Assembly (NCBI RefSeq): GCF_003254295.1
Contig: NZ_QKZO01000009.1
Coordinates: 101,218-165,217, forward strand
DNA length: 64,000 nt
Source of the DNA: Rhodobacter capsulatus
Lineage (GTDB): Bacteria > Pseudomonadota > Alphaproteobacteria > Rhodobacterales > Rhodobacteraceae
Direction: 5' to 3'
Positions 44,740 through 61,413 of the stretch are shown here, piece by piece. The notes below the pieces were generated by a model. The model saw only the letters and a program-made list of their open reading frames with translations, was not told where the DNA came from and did not search any database. Numbering within the stretch: position 1 is the first letter of the stretch; each line of letters starts with the position of its first letter. Position numbers and translations under genes: made by a program.

Positions 44740-46893
44740 TCAGCCCTCGGGCTGCTCGTCTTTCGATTTCGCTTCCGGCGGCAGTTCCGCGCCGGTGTCC
44801 TGATCGACCATCTTCATGCCGAGGCGCACCTTGCCGCGATCGTCGAAGCCGAGCAGCTTGACCCAGACTTCCTGACCTTCCTTCAGCGCCTCGTTCGGGT
44901 GGTTCAGACGCTTGCCCGCGATCTGGCTGACATGCACCAGACCGTCGCGCTTGCCGAAGAAGTTCACGAAGGCGCCGAAATCGACCAGCTTCACCACCTT
45001 GCCGCGGTACACCTTGCCCTCTTCCGGCTCGGCCACGATCGAATAGATCATGTCATAGGCCTTCTTGATAGCATCGGCATTGGCCGAGGCGATCTTGATC
45101 ACGCCGTCGTCGTTGATGTCGACCTTGGCGCCCGAGACCTCGACGATCTCGCGGATCACCTTGCCGCCCGAGCCGATCACTTCGCGGATCTTGTCGGTCG
45201 GGATGGTCATCGTCTCGATCCGCGGCGCATGGGCCGAGAATTCCTGACGACCGGCCGAGAGCGCTTTCGACATTTCGCCCAGGATGTGCATCCGGCCGTC
45301 TTTCGCCTGCGCCAGCGCCTGTTCCATGATCGCCGGCGTGATGCCCGCGACCTTGATGTCCATCTGCAGCGAGGTGATGCCGCTTTCGGTCCCCGCCACC
45401 TTGAAGTCCATGTCGCCCAGGTGGTCTTCGTCCCCCAGGATGTCGGTCAGAACCGCCCAGCGGCCGTCGCTTTCCAGGATCAGACCCATGGCCACACCGG
45501 CCACCGGGGCTTTCAGCGGCACACCGGCGTCCATCATCGACAGCGAACCGCCGCAGACCGACGCCATCGAGGACGAGCCGTTCGATTCGGTGATCTCGGA
45601 AACGACGCGGATCGTGTAGGGGAAGTCGGTCGCCGCGGGCAGAACCGCCTGCAGCGCGCGCCAGGCCAGCTTGCCGTGGCCGATCTCGCGACGGCCCGGG
45701 CTGCCGACGCGGCCCACTTCGCCGACCGAATAGGGCGGGAAGTTGTAGTGCAGAAGGAAGTTCGAGCGGGTGTTGCCGTTCAGCGCGTCGATGATCTGTT
45801 CGTCATCGCCGGTGCCAAGCGTGGTGACGACCAGACCCTGCGTCTCGCCGCGGGTGAACAGCGCCGAACCGTGGGTGCGCGGCAGGATGCCGACTTCCGC
45901 CACGATCGGGCGGACGGTCTTGTTGTCGCGGCCGTCGATGCGGGCGCCACCGTTGATGATGTCACCGCGCAGGATGCCCGATTCCAGCGCCTTGATCGCC
46001 GAGCCGAGGTTGATGTCGGCCAGATCTTCTTCCGACAGCTTCGACTTGATCAGATCGACCGTCGCCGAAATCGCGTTCGAGCGTTCCTGCTTGTCGCGGA
46101 GCGCGAAAGCGGCGCGCATCTCGGTCTCGCCCGCGGCTTTCACCCGGTCGAGCAGCGCCGAGTAATCCGGCGCGTCGAAATGGAAGGGCTCTTTCGCGGC
46201 ATCTTCGGCCAGCGAAATGATCAGGTCGATCACCGGCTGCATCTGTTCATGGCCGAACTTGACCGCGCCGAGCATCTCGTCCTCGGTCAGCTCATAGGCT
46301 TCGGATTCGACCATCATCACGGCGTCTTTCGTGCCCGCGATGACCAGATCCAGACGCTGCTCGGGATTGTCGCGCAGCTTGGTCATGTCGTCCATGGCCG
46401 GGTTCAGCACATAGGCGCCATGGGCAAAGCCCACGCGCGCGGCGCCGATCGGGCCCATGAAAGGCACGCCCGAGATCGTCAGCGCGGCCGAGGCGGCGAT
46501 CATCGCGACGATGTCGGGATCATTCACCAGATCGCAGGAGAGCACGGTGGCCATCACCAGCACTTCGTTCTTGAAGCCCGGGACGAAGAGCGGACGGCAG
46601 GGACGGTCGATCAGACGCGAGACCAGCGTTTCCTTTTCCGAAGGACGGGCTTCACGTTTGAAGAAACCGCCGGGGATCTTGCCGGCGGCGTAGTATTTTT
46701 CCTGGTAATGCACGGTCAGCGGGAAGAAATCCTGCCCCGGCTTCGCTTCCTTGGCGAAGGTGACGTTGGCCATGACCGAGGTCTCGCCCAGAGTGGCGAT
46801 CACCGAACCATCGGCCTGACGGGCAACCTTGCCCGTTTCCAGCGTCAGCGTCTCACCGCCCCACTGGATCGATTTTTTCGTAATGTTGAACAT
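44740..46893 (-). CDS. pnp: Polyribonucleotide nucleotidyltransferase (PNPase)
   Basis: Phosphorolytic 3'-5' exoribonuclease of the degradosome. The 717-residue protein contains two RNase PH cores (about 12-220 and 325-545), the linking helical domain, a KH domain (about 555-615; [18 protein letters not shown]) and an S1 domain (about 625-690; [22 protein letters not shown]). The catalytic region [14 protein letters not shown] and [18 protein letters not shown] is intact. The ATG has AGGA nine nt upstream. It faces away from trnW, and its 5' leader contains a GGCGGC/GCCGCC hairpin near 46945-46962. Confidence 0.97.
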   Translation of the reverse strand: MFNITKKSIQWGGETLTLETGKVARQADGSVIATLGETSVMANVTFAKEAKPGQDFFPLTVHYQEKYYAAGKIPGGFFKREARPSEKETLVSRLIDRPCRPLFVPGFKNEVLVMATVLSCDLVNDPDIVAMIAASAALTISGVPFMGPIGAARVGFAHGAYVLNPAMDDMTKLRDNPEQRLDLVIAGTKDAVMMVESEAYELTEDEMLGAVKFGHEQMQPVIDLIISLAEDAAKEPFHFDAPDYSALLDRVKAAGETEMRAAFALRDKQERSNAISATVDLIKSKLSEEDLADINLGSAIKALESGILRGDIINGGARIDGRDNKTVRPIVAEVGILPRTHGSALFTRGETQGLVVTTLGTGDDEQIIDALNGNTRSNFLLHYNFPPYSVGEVGRVGSPGRREIGHGKLAWRALQAVLPAATDFPYTIRVVSEITESNGSSSMASVCGGSLSMMDAGVPLKAPVAGVAMGLILESDGRWAVLTDILGDEDHLGDMDFKVAGTESGITSLQMDIKVAGITPAIMEQALAQAKDGRMHILGEMSKALSAGRQEFSAHAPRIETMTIPTDKIREVIGSGGKVIREIVEVSGAKVDINDDGVIKIASANADAIKKAYDMIYSIVAEPEEGKVYRGKVVKLVDFGAFVNFFGKRDGLVHVSQIAGKRLNHPNEALKEGQEVWVKLLGFDDRGKVRLGMKMVDQDTGAELPPEAKSKDEQPEG

Positions 46894-47126
46894 CAGCGTA
46901 TCCTGTCTGGGAGCACGCATGGGACCTTCCCATGTCTCCCGGCATATGGCGGCCCCATTGCCGCCGCCCCCCAATCCTTCGCATGCGCCCGGGGGGTTGG
47001 GCTCACGTCGCAGATTGTGCGCGCATACAGGAAAATCGCGCTTTTGGGAAGCGGGAGTTGCGGCGGCGCCCGCGGGGCTGCGGCGAATTGGTGCGCGGGA
47101 ACCCTGCACAGATCGCCGTCACCCGC

Positions 47127-47155
47127 TTGACGGCCCCGCACAAGATATGTAGTGA
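47127..47155 (+). promoter_or_regulatory. Candidate promoter of tRNA-Trp
   Basis: TTGACG, 17-bp spacer, TAGTGA, directly before the tRNA at 47168. Confidence 0.4.
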
Positions 47156-47167
47156 CGCGGCAGGCAC

Positions 47168-47243
47168 AGGAGTTTAGCTCAGTTGGTAGAGCATCGGTCT
47201 CCAAAACCGAGGGTCGTGGGTTCGAGTCCCCCAACTCCTGCCA
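47168..47243 (+). tRNA. trnW: tRNA-Trp (anticodon CCA), CCA end encoded
   Basis: A 76-nt cloverleaf: acceptor AGGAGTT / AACTCCT, D arm GCTC-AGTTGGTA-GAGC, anticodon stem TCGGT / ACCGA around CTCCAAA (anticodon CCA), variable loop, T arm GTGGG-TTCGAGT-CCCCC, G discriminator, CCA at 47241-47243. It precedes secE-nusG, the usual place for trnW. Confidence 0.98.
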
Positions 47244-47319
47244 TCCTTCACTTGCTGAAATCGGATCACGCCGCAGGCTGCGGTCCTGTTTCGGTGTCGG
47301 GCAGATCCGCGCATCGCGC

Positions 47320-47348
47320 TTGAATTCTGCCGCATCTGCGCGTATCCC
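47320..47348 (+). promoter_or_regulatory. Candidate promoter of secE
   Basis: TTGAAT, 17-bp spacer, TATCCC, ending 26 nt before the secE ATG. Confidence 0.4.
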
Positions 47349-47374
47349 GGCGCCGTCGCATGAGAGGAAGCAGC

Positions 47375-47557
47375 ATGGCAAACCCGATCCAGTTCCTGAG
47401 CCAGGTGCGCTCGGAAGTTGGCAAGATCACCTGGCCGACCCGGCGCGAGGTCGTTTTGACCACCATCATGGTGCTGACCATGGCGATGGTGGCGGCGATC
47501 TTCTTTTCCCTCGTGGATTGGGTGATCAACCTCGGGATCAAGGCAATGTTCATCTGA
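47375..47557 (+). CDS. secE: Preprotein translocase subunit SecE
   Basis: Clamp subunit of the SecYEG channel. The 60-residue single-span alphaproteobacterial form: amphipathic helix NPIQFLSQVRSEVGKITWPTRREV followed by one membrane helix (about 29-52). Start at 47375 is favoured over an ATG at 47360, because GAGAGGAAG lies between them at the right distance. nusG follows after 173 nt. Confidence 0.96.
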   Translation: MANPIQFLSQVRSEVGKITWPTRREVVLTTIMVLTMAMVAAIFFSLVDWVINLGIKAMFI

Positions 47558-47656
47558 GGCCATCGAAGCCCTTGAAATACGGGGCGGGCAAGGCTAAACG
47601 GGCACGACACTCAAGAACCGGCGTGCATCGATTCGAATGATGCGCGCCGTTCTTTG

Positions 47657-47685
47657 TTGACAGGGCAGCGGCAAGACCGTTGCAC
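47657..47685 (+). promoter_or_regulatory. Possible promoter upstream of nusG
   Basis: Perfect TTGACA at 47657-47662 with a poor -10 (TTGCAC) 17 bp on; listed because the 173-nt secE-nusG gap is unusually long. Confidence 0.25.
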
Positions 47686-47730
47686 AGAGAAAATTTCGGC
47701 GCTCGCCGCCGGGGGGAAAGAGGCAGGTTG

Positions 47731-48270
47731 ATGGCGAAGCGGTGGTATTCGGTTTCCGTTCTCTCGAACTTCGAGAAGAAGGTCGCCGAGCAGATCAAAC
47801 AGGCCGTGATCGACAAGGGCCTTGGGGGCGAGATCGAGGAAGTTCTGGTTCCCACCGAAGAAGTGATCGAAATCCGCCGCGGCAAGAAGGTCACGTCGGA
47901 GCGTCGCTTCATGCCCGGCTATGTGCTGGTGCGCATGGACATGACCGATCGCGGCTATCACGCGATCACCTCGATCAACCGCGTCACCGGCTTCCTGGGT
48001 CCGCAGGGCAAGCCGACGCCGATGCGCGACAGCGAGGTCAACACGATCCTGAACCGTCAGGGCCCGACCGGCGAAGTCGTCGCGCCGCGCAACCTGATTC
48101 GCTTCGAGATCGGCGAGAATGTGTCCGTGACCGACGGCCCGTTCGAGGGCTTCTCGGGCATGGTCGAGGAAGTGGACGACGCCGCGGGCCGCCTCAAGGT
48201 CACGGTGTCGATCTTTGGCCGGCCGACGCCGGTCGAGCTGGAATTCACCCAGGTGTCGAAAACCGCCTGA
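47731..48270 (+). CDS. nusG: Transcription elongation/termination factor NusG
   Basis: Binds RNA polymerase and links it to Rho, ribosome and antitermination factors. The 179-residue protein has the NGN domain (about 3-105; KRWYSVSVLSNFEKKVAEQI, RFMPGYVLVRMDMTD, GPQGKPTPM) and a KOW domain (about 125-178; FEIGENVSVTDGPFEGFSGMVEEVD). The start at 47731 matches the family MAKRWYSV; the frame is open further upstream without a better start. Confidence 0.97.
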   Translation: MAKRWYSVSVLSNFEKKVAEQIKQAVIDKGLGGEIEEVLVPTEEVIEIRRGKKVTSERRFMPGYVLVRMDMTDRGYHAITSINRVTGFLGPQGKPTPMRDSEVNTILNRQGPTGEVVAPRNLIRFEIGENVSVTDGPFEGFSGMVEEVDDAAGRLKVTVSIFGRPTPVELEFTQVSKTA

Positions 48271-48351
48271 GGGAATGCGTGGGAGGCGGGTGACCGCCTG
48301 ACCACTAAACTTCGCCTCATGGTGGGGCGGCAGTGAAAAGGAGAGGGCCAC

Positions 48352-48804
48352 ATGGCCAAGAAAGTCATCGGGCAGCTGAAGCTGCAAGTGAAGGCGGGGA
48401 AAGCCACTCCCTCCCCGCCGATCGGTCCGGCGCTGGGTCAGCGCGGGATCAACATCATGGAATTCTGCAAGGCGTTCAACGCCCGCACGCAGGAGCTGGA
48501 GCCGGAATCGCCGGTTCCCTGCATCATCACCTACTATGCCGACAAGAGCTTCACCTTTGAAACGAAGACCGCTCCGGCCTCGTTCATGCTGAAGAAGGCC
48601 GCTGGCCTGAAGCCGGTGGGCAAGCGCAACCGTCCGAAGGGCTCGGTCAAGCCGGGCCATGTCGTGGCGGGCACCGTGACCGCCGCGCAAGTCAAGGCGA
48701 TCGCCGAAGCCAAGATGAAAGACCTGAACGCCAACGACATTCAGGGCGCCATCAACATCATCCTCGGCTCGGCGAAGTCGGTCGGTATCGAGGTTAAGGG
48801 GTAA
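48352..48804 (+). CDS. rplK: 50S ribosomal protein L11
   Basis: Component of the GTPase-associated centre, needed for RelA activation. Full length (150 residues): [36 protein letters not shown] with the Pro-rich turn that meets thiostrepton, and the C-terminal RNA-binding domain ([18 protein letters not shown]). Preceded by AAAAGGAGAGGG. The 81-nt gap to nusG holds a short GGCGG/CCGCC hairpin. rplA starts three nt after the stop. Confidence 0.98.
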   Translation: MAKKVIGQLKLQVKAGKATPSPPIGPALGQRGINIMEFCKAFNARTQELEPESPVPCIITYYADKSFTFETKTAPASFMLKKAAGLKPVGKRNRPKGSVKPGHVVAGTVTAAQVKAIAEAKMKDLNANDIQGAINIILGSAKSVGIEVKG

Positions 48805-48807
48805 GCC

Positions 48808-49506
48808 ATGGCCAAGATCGGTAAACGTTCGGCCGCTGCGCGGACCGCTTTCGAAGGCAAGGCCAACCTTTCGGTTGAAGATGCCGTCAAGCTGATCAAG
48901 TCGGCGGCCTCGGCCAAGTTCGACGAAACGCTTGAAATCGCGATGAACCTGGGCGTCGACCCGCGTCACGCCGACCAAATGGTCCGCGGCGTGGTGCAGC
49001 TGCCGCACGGCACGGGCAAGACCGTCCGCGTCGCCGTTTTCGCGCGCGGCGCCAAGGCTGACGAGGCGAAGGCCGCCGGGGCCGACATCGTCGGTGCCGA
49101 AGACCTGATGGAAACCATCCAGCAGGGCAAGATCGAGTTCGATCGCTGCATCGCCACCCCGGACATGATGCCGCTCGTCGGCCGTCTGGGCAAGATCCTC
49201 GGGCCGCGCAACCTGATGCCGAACCCGAAGGTCGGCACCGTGACGATGGACGTGAAAACGGCGATCGAAGCGGCCAAGGGCGGCGAAGTGCAGTTCAAGG
49301 TCGAAAAGGCCGGCGTGATCCACGGCGGCATCGGCAAGGTCTCGTTCGGCGAAGACAAGCTGGCGGACAACGTCCGTGCCTTTGTCGACGCGGTGTCGAA
49401 AGCCAAACCGGCGGGCGCCAAGGGCACCTATCTGAAAAAGGTGTCGCTGTCCTCGACCATGGGCCCGGGCGTGACGGTCGATCTGACCTCGGCCGCGGCC
49501 CGCTGA
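48808..49506 (+). CDS. rplA: 50S ribosomal protein L1
   Basis: Forms the L1 stalk at the E site and in many bacteria represses its own operon. 232 residues with [42 protein letters not shown], the conserved [15 protein letters not shown] segment and the C-terminal [17 protein letters not shown]. Directly after rplK, consistent with an rplKA transcript; the rplJ leader begins after the stop. Confidence 0.98.
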   Translation: MAKIGKRSAAARTAFEGKANLSVEDAVKLIKSAASAKFDETLEIAMNLGVDPRHADQMVRGVVQLPHGTGKTVRVAVFARGAKADEAKAAGADIVGAEDLMETIQQGKIEFDRCIATPDMMPLVGRLGKILGPRNLMPNPKVGTVTMDVKTAIEAAKGGEVQFKVEKAGVIHGGIGKVSFGEDKLADNVRAFVDAVSKAKPAGAKGTYLKKVSLSSTMGPGVTVDLTSAAAR

Positions 49507-49728
49507 GAATTTGCCGGGAAACCGGCGAATGACGGGGCTTGCAAAGGCCCCGTCCTGTCCGAGACGGAGGGTGGGGGTTTCCCCCGTAAGTCCTTCCCGA
49601 GATGGGGAACGAGAATTTCCGGGGCTGCTGCCTCGGGCGATCTCTCGGGAACCGATCGGACCCGACCTGCGGGCATGTGCCCGTAGGAAACAGAGCCGGG
49701 GGGAAACCCCCACACTTGGAGTGTAACC
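49507..49728 (+). promoter_or_regulatory. Ribosomal protein L10 leader (rplJ autoregulatory mRNA region)
   Basis: The 222-nt gap before rplJ has the features expected of the L10-leader: hairpins GCCGG/CCGGC and GACGGGGC/GCCCCGTC, then a CTGTCCGAGACGG box, and a CCCGAGATGGGGAACGAG segment like the L10-L12 binding site. A 15-nt stretch at 49571-49585 (GTGGGGGTTTCCCCC) is fully complementary to 49699-49713, closing the central region just before the start codon. L10(L12) binding there would repress rplJL translation. The match is by features known to me; no covariance search was made. Confidence 0.7.
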
Positions 49729-50244
49729 GTGGATAGAGCCCAAAAAGAGAAAGTGGTCGAGGAACTCGGCCAGATCTTCGAAAGCTCTGGCGTCGTGGTG
49801 GTTGCCCGCTACGAAGGCATGACGGTTGCTCAGATGCAGGACCTGCGCGCGAAAATGCGTGACGTGGGTGGGTCCGTGCGCGTTGCCAAGAACACGCTCG
49901 CCAAGATCGCCCTGGAAGGCAAGCCCTGCGAGAGCATGGCCAAACTTCTGACGGGGATGACCGTTCTTGCCTATTCCGAGGACCCGGTGGCTGCGGCCAA
50001 GGTCGCGGAAGCCTATGCCAAGACGAACGACAAGTTCGACATTCTTGGCGGGGCCATGGGCAAGGACGCTCTGGACAAGGCCGGTGTCAAAGCCGTCGCC
50101 GCCATGCCGTCGCGCGAAGAGCTCATCGCTCAAATCGCGTCGTGCATCGGGGCGCCTGCTTCGAACATCGCCGGTGCCATTGGCGCGCCTGCTTCCAACA
50201 TCGCGGGCATCCTCAAGACGCTTGAGGAGCGGGAAGCCGCCTGA
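49729..50244 (+). CDS. rplJ: 50S ribosomal protein L10 (GTG start)
   Basis: Base of the L7/L12 stalk. 171 residues starting with [39 protein letters not shown] is the standard N terminus. The C-terminal helix that docks L12 dimers contains a ten-residue duplication, [10 protein letters not shown] twice (about residues 137-157), as in several alphaproteobacteria with a longer stalk. rplL follows after 68 nt. Confidence 0.97.
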   Translation: MDRAQKEKVVEELGQIFESSGVVVVARYEGMTVAQMQDLRAKMRDVGGSVRVAKNTLAKIALEGKPCESMAKLLTGMTVLAYSEDPVAAAKVAEAYAKTNDKFDILGGAMGKDALDKAGVKAVAAMPSREELIAQIASCIGAPASNIAGAIGAPASNIAGILKTLEEREAA

Positions 50245-50312
50245 CGCAACATCTTGCCTTCGTCGGGACAACTCGACGTCGGATCAACCCTATATCAGAA
50301 TGGAACGGAAAA

Positions 50313-50687
50313 ATGGCCGATCTTAAAGCCCTTGCCGAGCAAATCGTCAACCTGACGCTGCTGCAGGCCCAAGAACTGAAAACCATCCTCAAGGACGAGT
50401 ATGGCATCGAACCGGCCGCCGGTGGCGCCGTGATGATGGCTGGCCCGGCTGCTGCCGCGGCTCCGGCCGAAGAAGAAAAAACCGAATTCGACGTCGTGCT
50501 CGTCGATGCCGGTGCGAACAAGATCAACGTGATCAAAGAAGTCCGCGCCATCACCGGCCTGGGCCTCAAAGAAGCGAAAGATCTCGTCGAAGCTGGTGGC
50601 AAGGTGAAAGAAGCCGCTGCCAAAGGCGAAGCCGAAGAGATCAAGAAAAAGCTCGAGGCGGCTGGCGCCAAGGTCGAGCTCAAGTAA
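50313..50687 (+). CDS. rplL: 50S ribosomal protein L7/L12
   Basis: Flexible stalk dimer that recruits translation GTPases. 124 residues: N-terminal L10-binding helix pair ([29 protein letters not shown]), Ala/Pro hinge (about 35-52) and C-terminal factor-binding domain ([24 protein letters not shown]). Heavily biased codon use. Followed by a 235-nt structured gap before rpoB. Confidence 0.98.
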   Translation: MADLKALAEQIVNLTLLQAQELKTILKDEYGIEPAAGGAVMMAGPAAAAAPAEEEKTEFDVVLVDAGANKINVIKEVRAITGLGLKEAKDLVEAGGKVKEAAAKGEAEEIKKKLEAAGAKVELK

Positions 50688-50922
50688 TCGGTGCGGATGC
50701 CTTCGCATCCGATCTGATTTTCAGGCTGGGTTCGGGGTTTCCCCGAGCCCAGCCGTACCTGTCTCGGCAAGGGGTTTTGCGAAACCCTTTCCCAAGGCAG
50801 GGTCGGTTCGGGAGCCTTCCGGTGGGACGGAAGGCAGGTATGGAACCGCCCCCCATTCGCAAGCGGCGTGCATCGGGCCCCGACGATGCACACCCGCGAA
50901 GAGACGAAAGGTCACGACGAGC
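50688..50922 (+). promoter_or_regulatory. Structured rplL-rpoB intergenic region with five hairpins
   Basis: Five successive hairpins: 50694-50711 (CGGATGC/GCATCCG, followed by ATCTGATTTT, attenuator-like); 50724-50754 (14-bp stem with one G-U pair, TTT loop); 50769-50790 (AAGGGGTTT/AAACCCTTT); 50814-50835 (GCCTTCCG/CGGAAGGC); 50868-50891 (GTGCATCG/CGATGCAC). In E. coli the same gap holds an attenuator and an RNase III site that lower rpoBC relative to rplJL; a like function is inferred here. Confidence 0.65.
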
Positions 50923-55062
<4,140 letters not shown>

Positions 55063-55112
55063 GCGCCCGAGCGCTCACCACCCCCCTCTGACCTCAATCA
55101 AGGAAAGATCTG

Positions 55113-59351
<4,239 letters not shown>

Positions 59352-59366
59352 TCGGCTGAGCCGACC

Positions 59367-59405
59367 AAAGCCCCCGCGCAGTCCGCTGCGCGGGGGTTTT
59401 CTTTT
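59367..59405 (+). terminator. Rho-independent terminator of the rpoBC operon
   Basis: CCCCCGCGCAG-TCCG-CTGCGCGGGGG followed by TTTTCTTTTG; 11-bp perfect stem. Confidence 0.95.
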
Positions 59406-59464
59406 GCCTTGACCCGTGGGACCGAAGCGGAAATCCTGCCCCGATCAGAACGGGAGCCAGTGTC

Positions 59465-60289
59465 TTGTCGCCAGAATTTCGCAACCAGATCGTCGGGTTG
59501 ATCCGCTTTTCCTTTGTCACCACCGGCGATTTCTACCCCGGCTTCGACACCGTCGCGGAGATGAAGGCCTTCCTGTTCGACGAAGCCCGGCTGGAACGCC
59601 GCTTCCGCCTGTTCGAGGGCATCTGTCTGCCGGTGCTGAAGGCGCAGACCGATCCCGATTTCACCTGCATCTTTCTGCTGGCACAGGATTTTCCGAAGAA
59701 ATGGCGCAAGCGGCTCGACAAGCTGCTCGACGGGCTGCCCTTCGTGCAGATCGTCGAGAAACCGCCGATGAACCATTATCAGGGCATCCGCGAGGCCTTC
59801 GCCGAAGTGTCACATGCGGGCTTCACCCATCGCACCAGCTTCCGGCTGGATGACGACGACGCGGTGAACCTCAATTTCATCGCGACCCTGCGGGCCTTGG
59901 CGGCCAAGGTCCATGCGATTCCCGAGAAGGACGAGCCGATCGGCATTTCCTTCAATCGCGGGCTTTATCTGACCTATTCGAAACAGGGCACGAGCTATCA
60001 GCGCGCGGTCGAGCGCACGCCGCTCTCGATCGGCACCGCGCTTCTGGCGCCAGTGTCTTTCGCGGGCAACATCTATGCCTACAACCACCGCGCGCTGGGG
60101 CAGGTGCACAACACCTGGATGGATCAGCAGGACATCGTCTATCTGCGCACCCTGCACCGGGACAACAAGTCGAACCCGCATTTTTCGGGCTCGATGGAGC
60201 CGGTCGAGAGGGAGCGGGCGGCGGTGCTGTTGCGGCAGAAATTCGGCTTCGATTTCGACCGGATCGAGAGGCTGATGGTCGGCACCTGA
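59465..60289 (+). CDS. Putative rhamnosyltransferase-type glycosyltransferase (TTG start)
   Basis: A 274-residue cytoplasmic protein of the Rhamno_transf type (PF11316): GLIRFSFVTTGDFYPGF, LFEGICLPVLKAQTDPDFTCIFLLAQ, then TSFRLDDDDAVNLNFI, where the DDD run is the metal-binding DxD site. No membrane segment. The frame has no upstream ATG; TTG at 59465 has CGGGAG eight nt upstream. It lies alone between the rpoC terminator and the rpsL promoter. Sugar donor and acceptor unknown; the rhamnose label comes from the family name. Confidence 0.8.
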   Translation: MSPEFRNQIVGLIRFSFVTTGDFYPGFDTVAEMKAFLFDEARLERRFRLFEGICLPVLKAQTDPDFTCIFLLAQDFPKKWRKRLDKLLDGLPFVQIVEKPPMNHYQGIREAFAEVSHAGFTHRTSFRLDDDDAVNLNFIATLRALAAKVHAIPEKDEPIGISFNRGLYLTYSKQGTSYQRAVERTPLSIGTALLAPVSFAGNIYAYNHRALGQVHNTWMDQQDIVYLRTLHRDNKSNPHFSGSMEPVERERAAVLLRQKFGFDFDRIERLMVGT

Positions 60290-60311
60290 GCCGACCGCCG
60301 GGGCAGCGCGG

Positions 60312-60340
60312 TTGACAAGCGGGGCACAACCCCCTATAGC
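60312..60340 (+). promoter_or_regulatory. Promoter of the rpsL-rpsG-fusA-tuf (str) operon
   Basis: Perfect TTGACA, 17-bp spacer, TATAGC. A leader of about 200 nt would follow, including a hairpin CGCACCC/GGGTGCG at 60503-60522. Confidence 0.7.
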
Positions 60341-60549
60341 CCCGCCATCCTGTGGACAGATTTGCCCGCGGGAGTCGATTTTCAGTGGTGATGGTCCGGG
60401 TCCCATAGCCCGCTCCTCTGGATATCAACCGTTCGGCAGCCTTCGGGCAGCCCGGACGGATTTGGCGTTTCGCGATGGGCGCGGAATGTCGTCGAGAAGT
60501 GGCGCACCCCGGTCCGGGTGCGAGTATTGACAGCAGAACGGGGAACCGA

Positions 60550-60921
60550 ATGCCGACGATCCAGCAGCTGATCCGCAAACCGCGGCAGCCCAAGGTGCAG
60601 CGCAGCAAGTCGCAGCACCTTCAGTCGTGCCCGCAAAAGCGGGGCGTGTGCACGCGCGTGTACACCACGACGCCGAAGAAACCGAACTCCGCTATGCGTA
60701 AGGTGGCCAAGGTCCGCCTGACGAATGGCTTCGAGGTCATCTCCTACATCCCGGGCGAAAAGCACAACCTGCAAGAGCACTCCGTCGTGCTCATCCGCGG
60801 CGGCCGGGTGAAAGACCTTCCGGGTGTCCGTTACCACATCCTGCGCGGTGTGCTGGATACCCAGGGCGTCAAAGACCGTCGCCAGCGTCGTTCGAAATAC
60901 GGCGCCAAGCGTCCGAAATAA
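60550..60921 (+). CDS. rpsL: 30S ribosomal protein S12
   Basis: Decoding-centre protein, 123 residues. [13 protein letters not shown] start, [19 protein letters not shown] and [17 protein letters not shown] contain the lysines whose mutation gives streptomycin resistance; both are wild type here. The ATG was chosen by the family start; the frame is open upstream over the leader. First gene of the str operon; rpsG starts 12 nt after. Confidence 0.98.
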   Translation: MPTIQQLIRKPRQPKVQRSKSQHLQSCPQKRGVCTRVYTTTPKKPNSAMRKVAKVRLTNGFEVISYIPGEKHNLQEHSVVLIRGGRVKDLPGVRYHILRGVLDTQGVKDRRQRRSKYGAKRPK

Positions 60922-61404
<483 letters not shown>

Positions 61405-61413
61405 GGGGTCATC

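Noticed and set aside
50688..50922. CRISPR-like array
   Set aside because: The hairpins differ in sequence and length and have no regular spacers.
60527..60532. Second TTGACA in the str leader
   Set aside because: Its -10 would lie on the rpsL start codon at 60550; the promoter at 60312-60340 is the sensible one.
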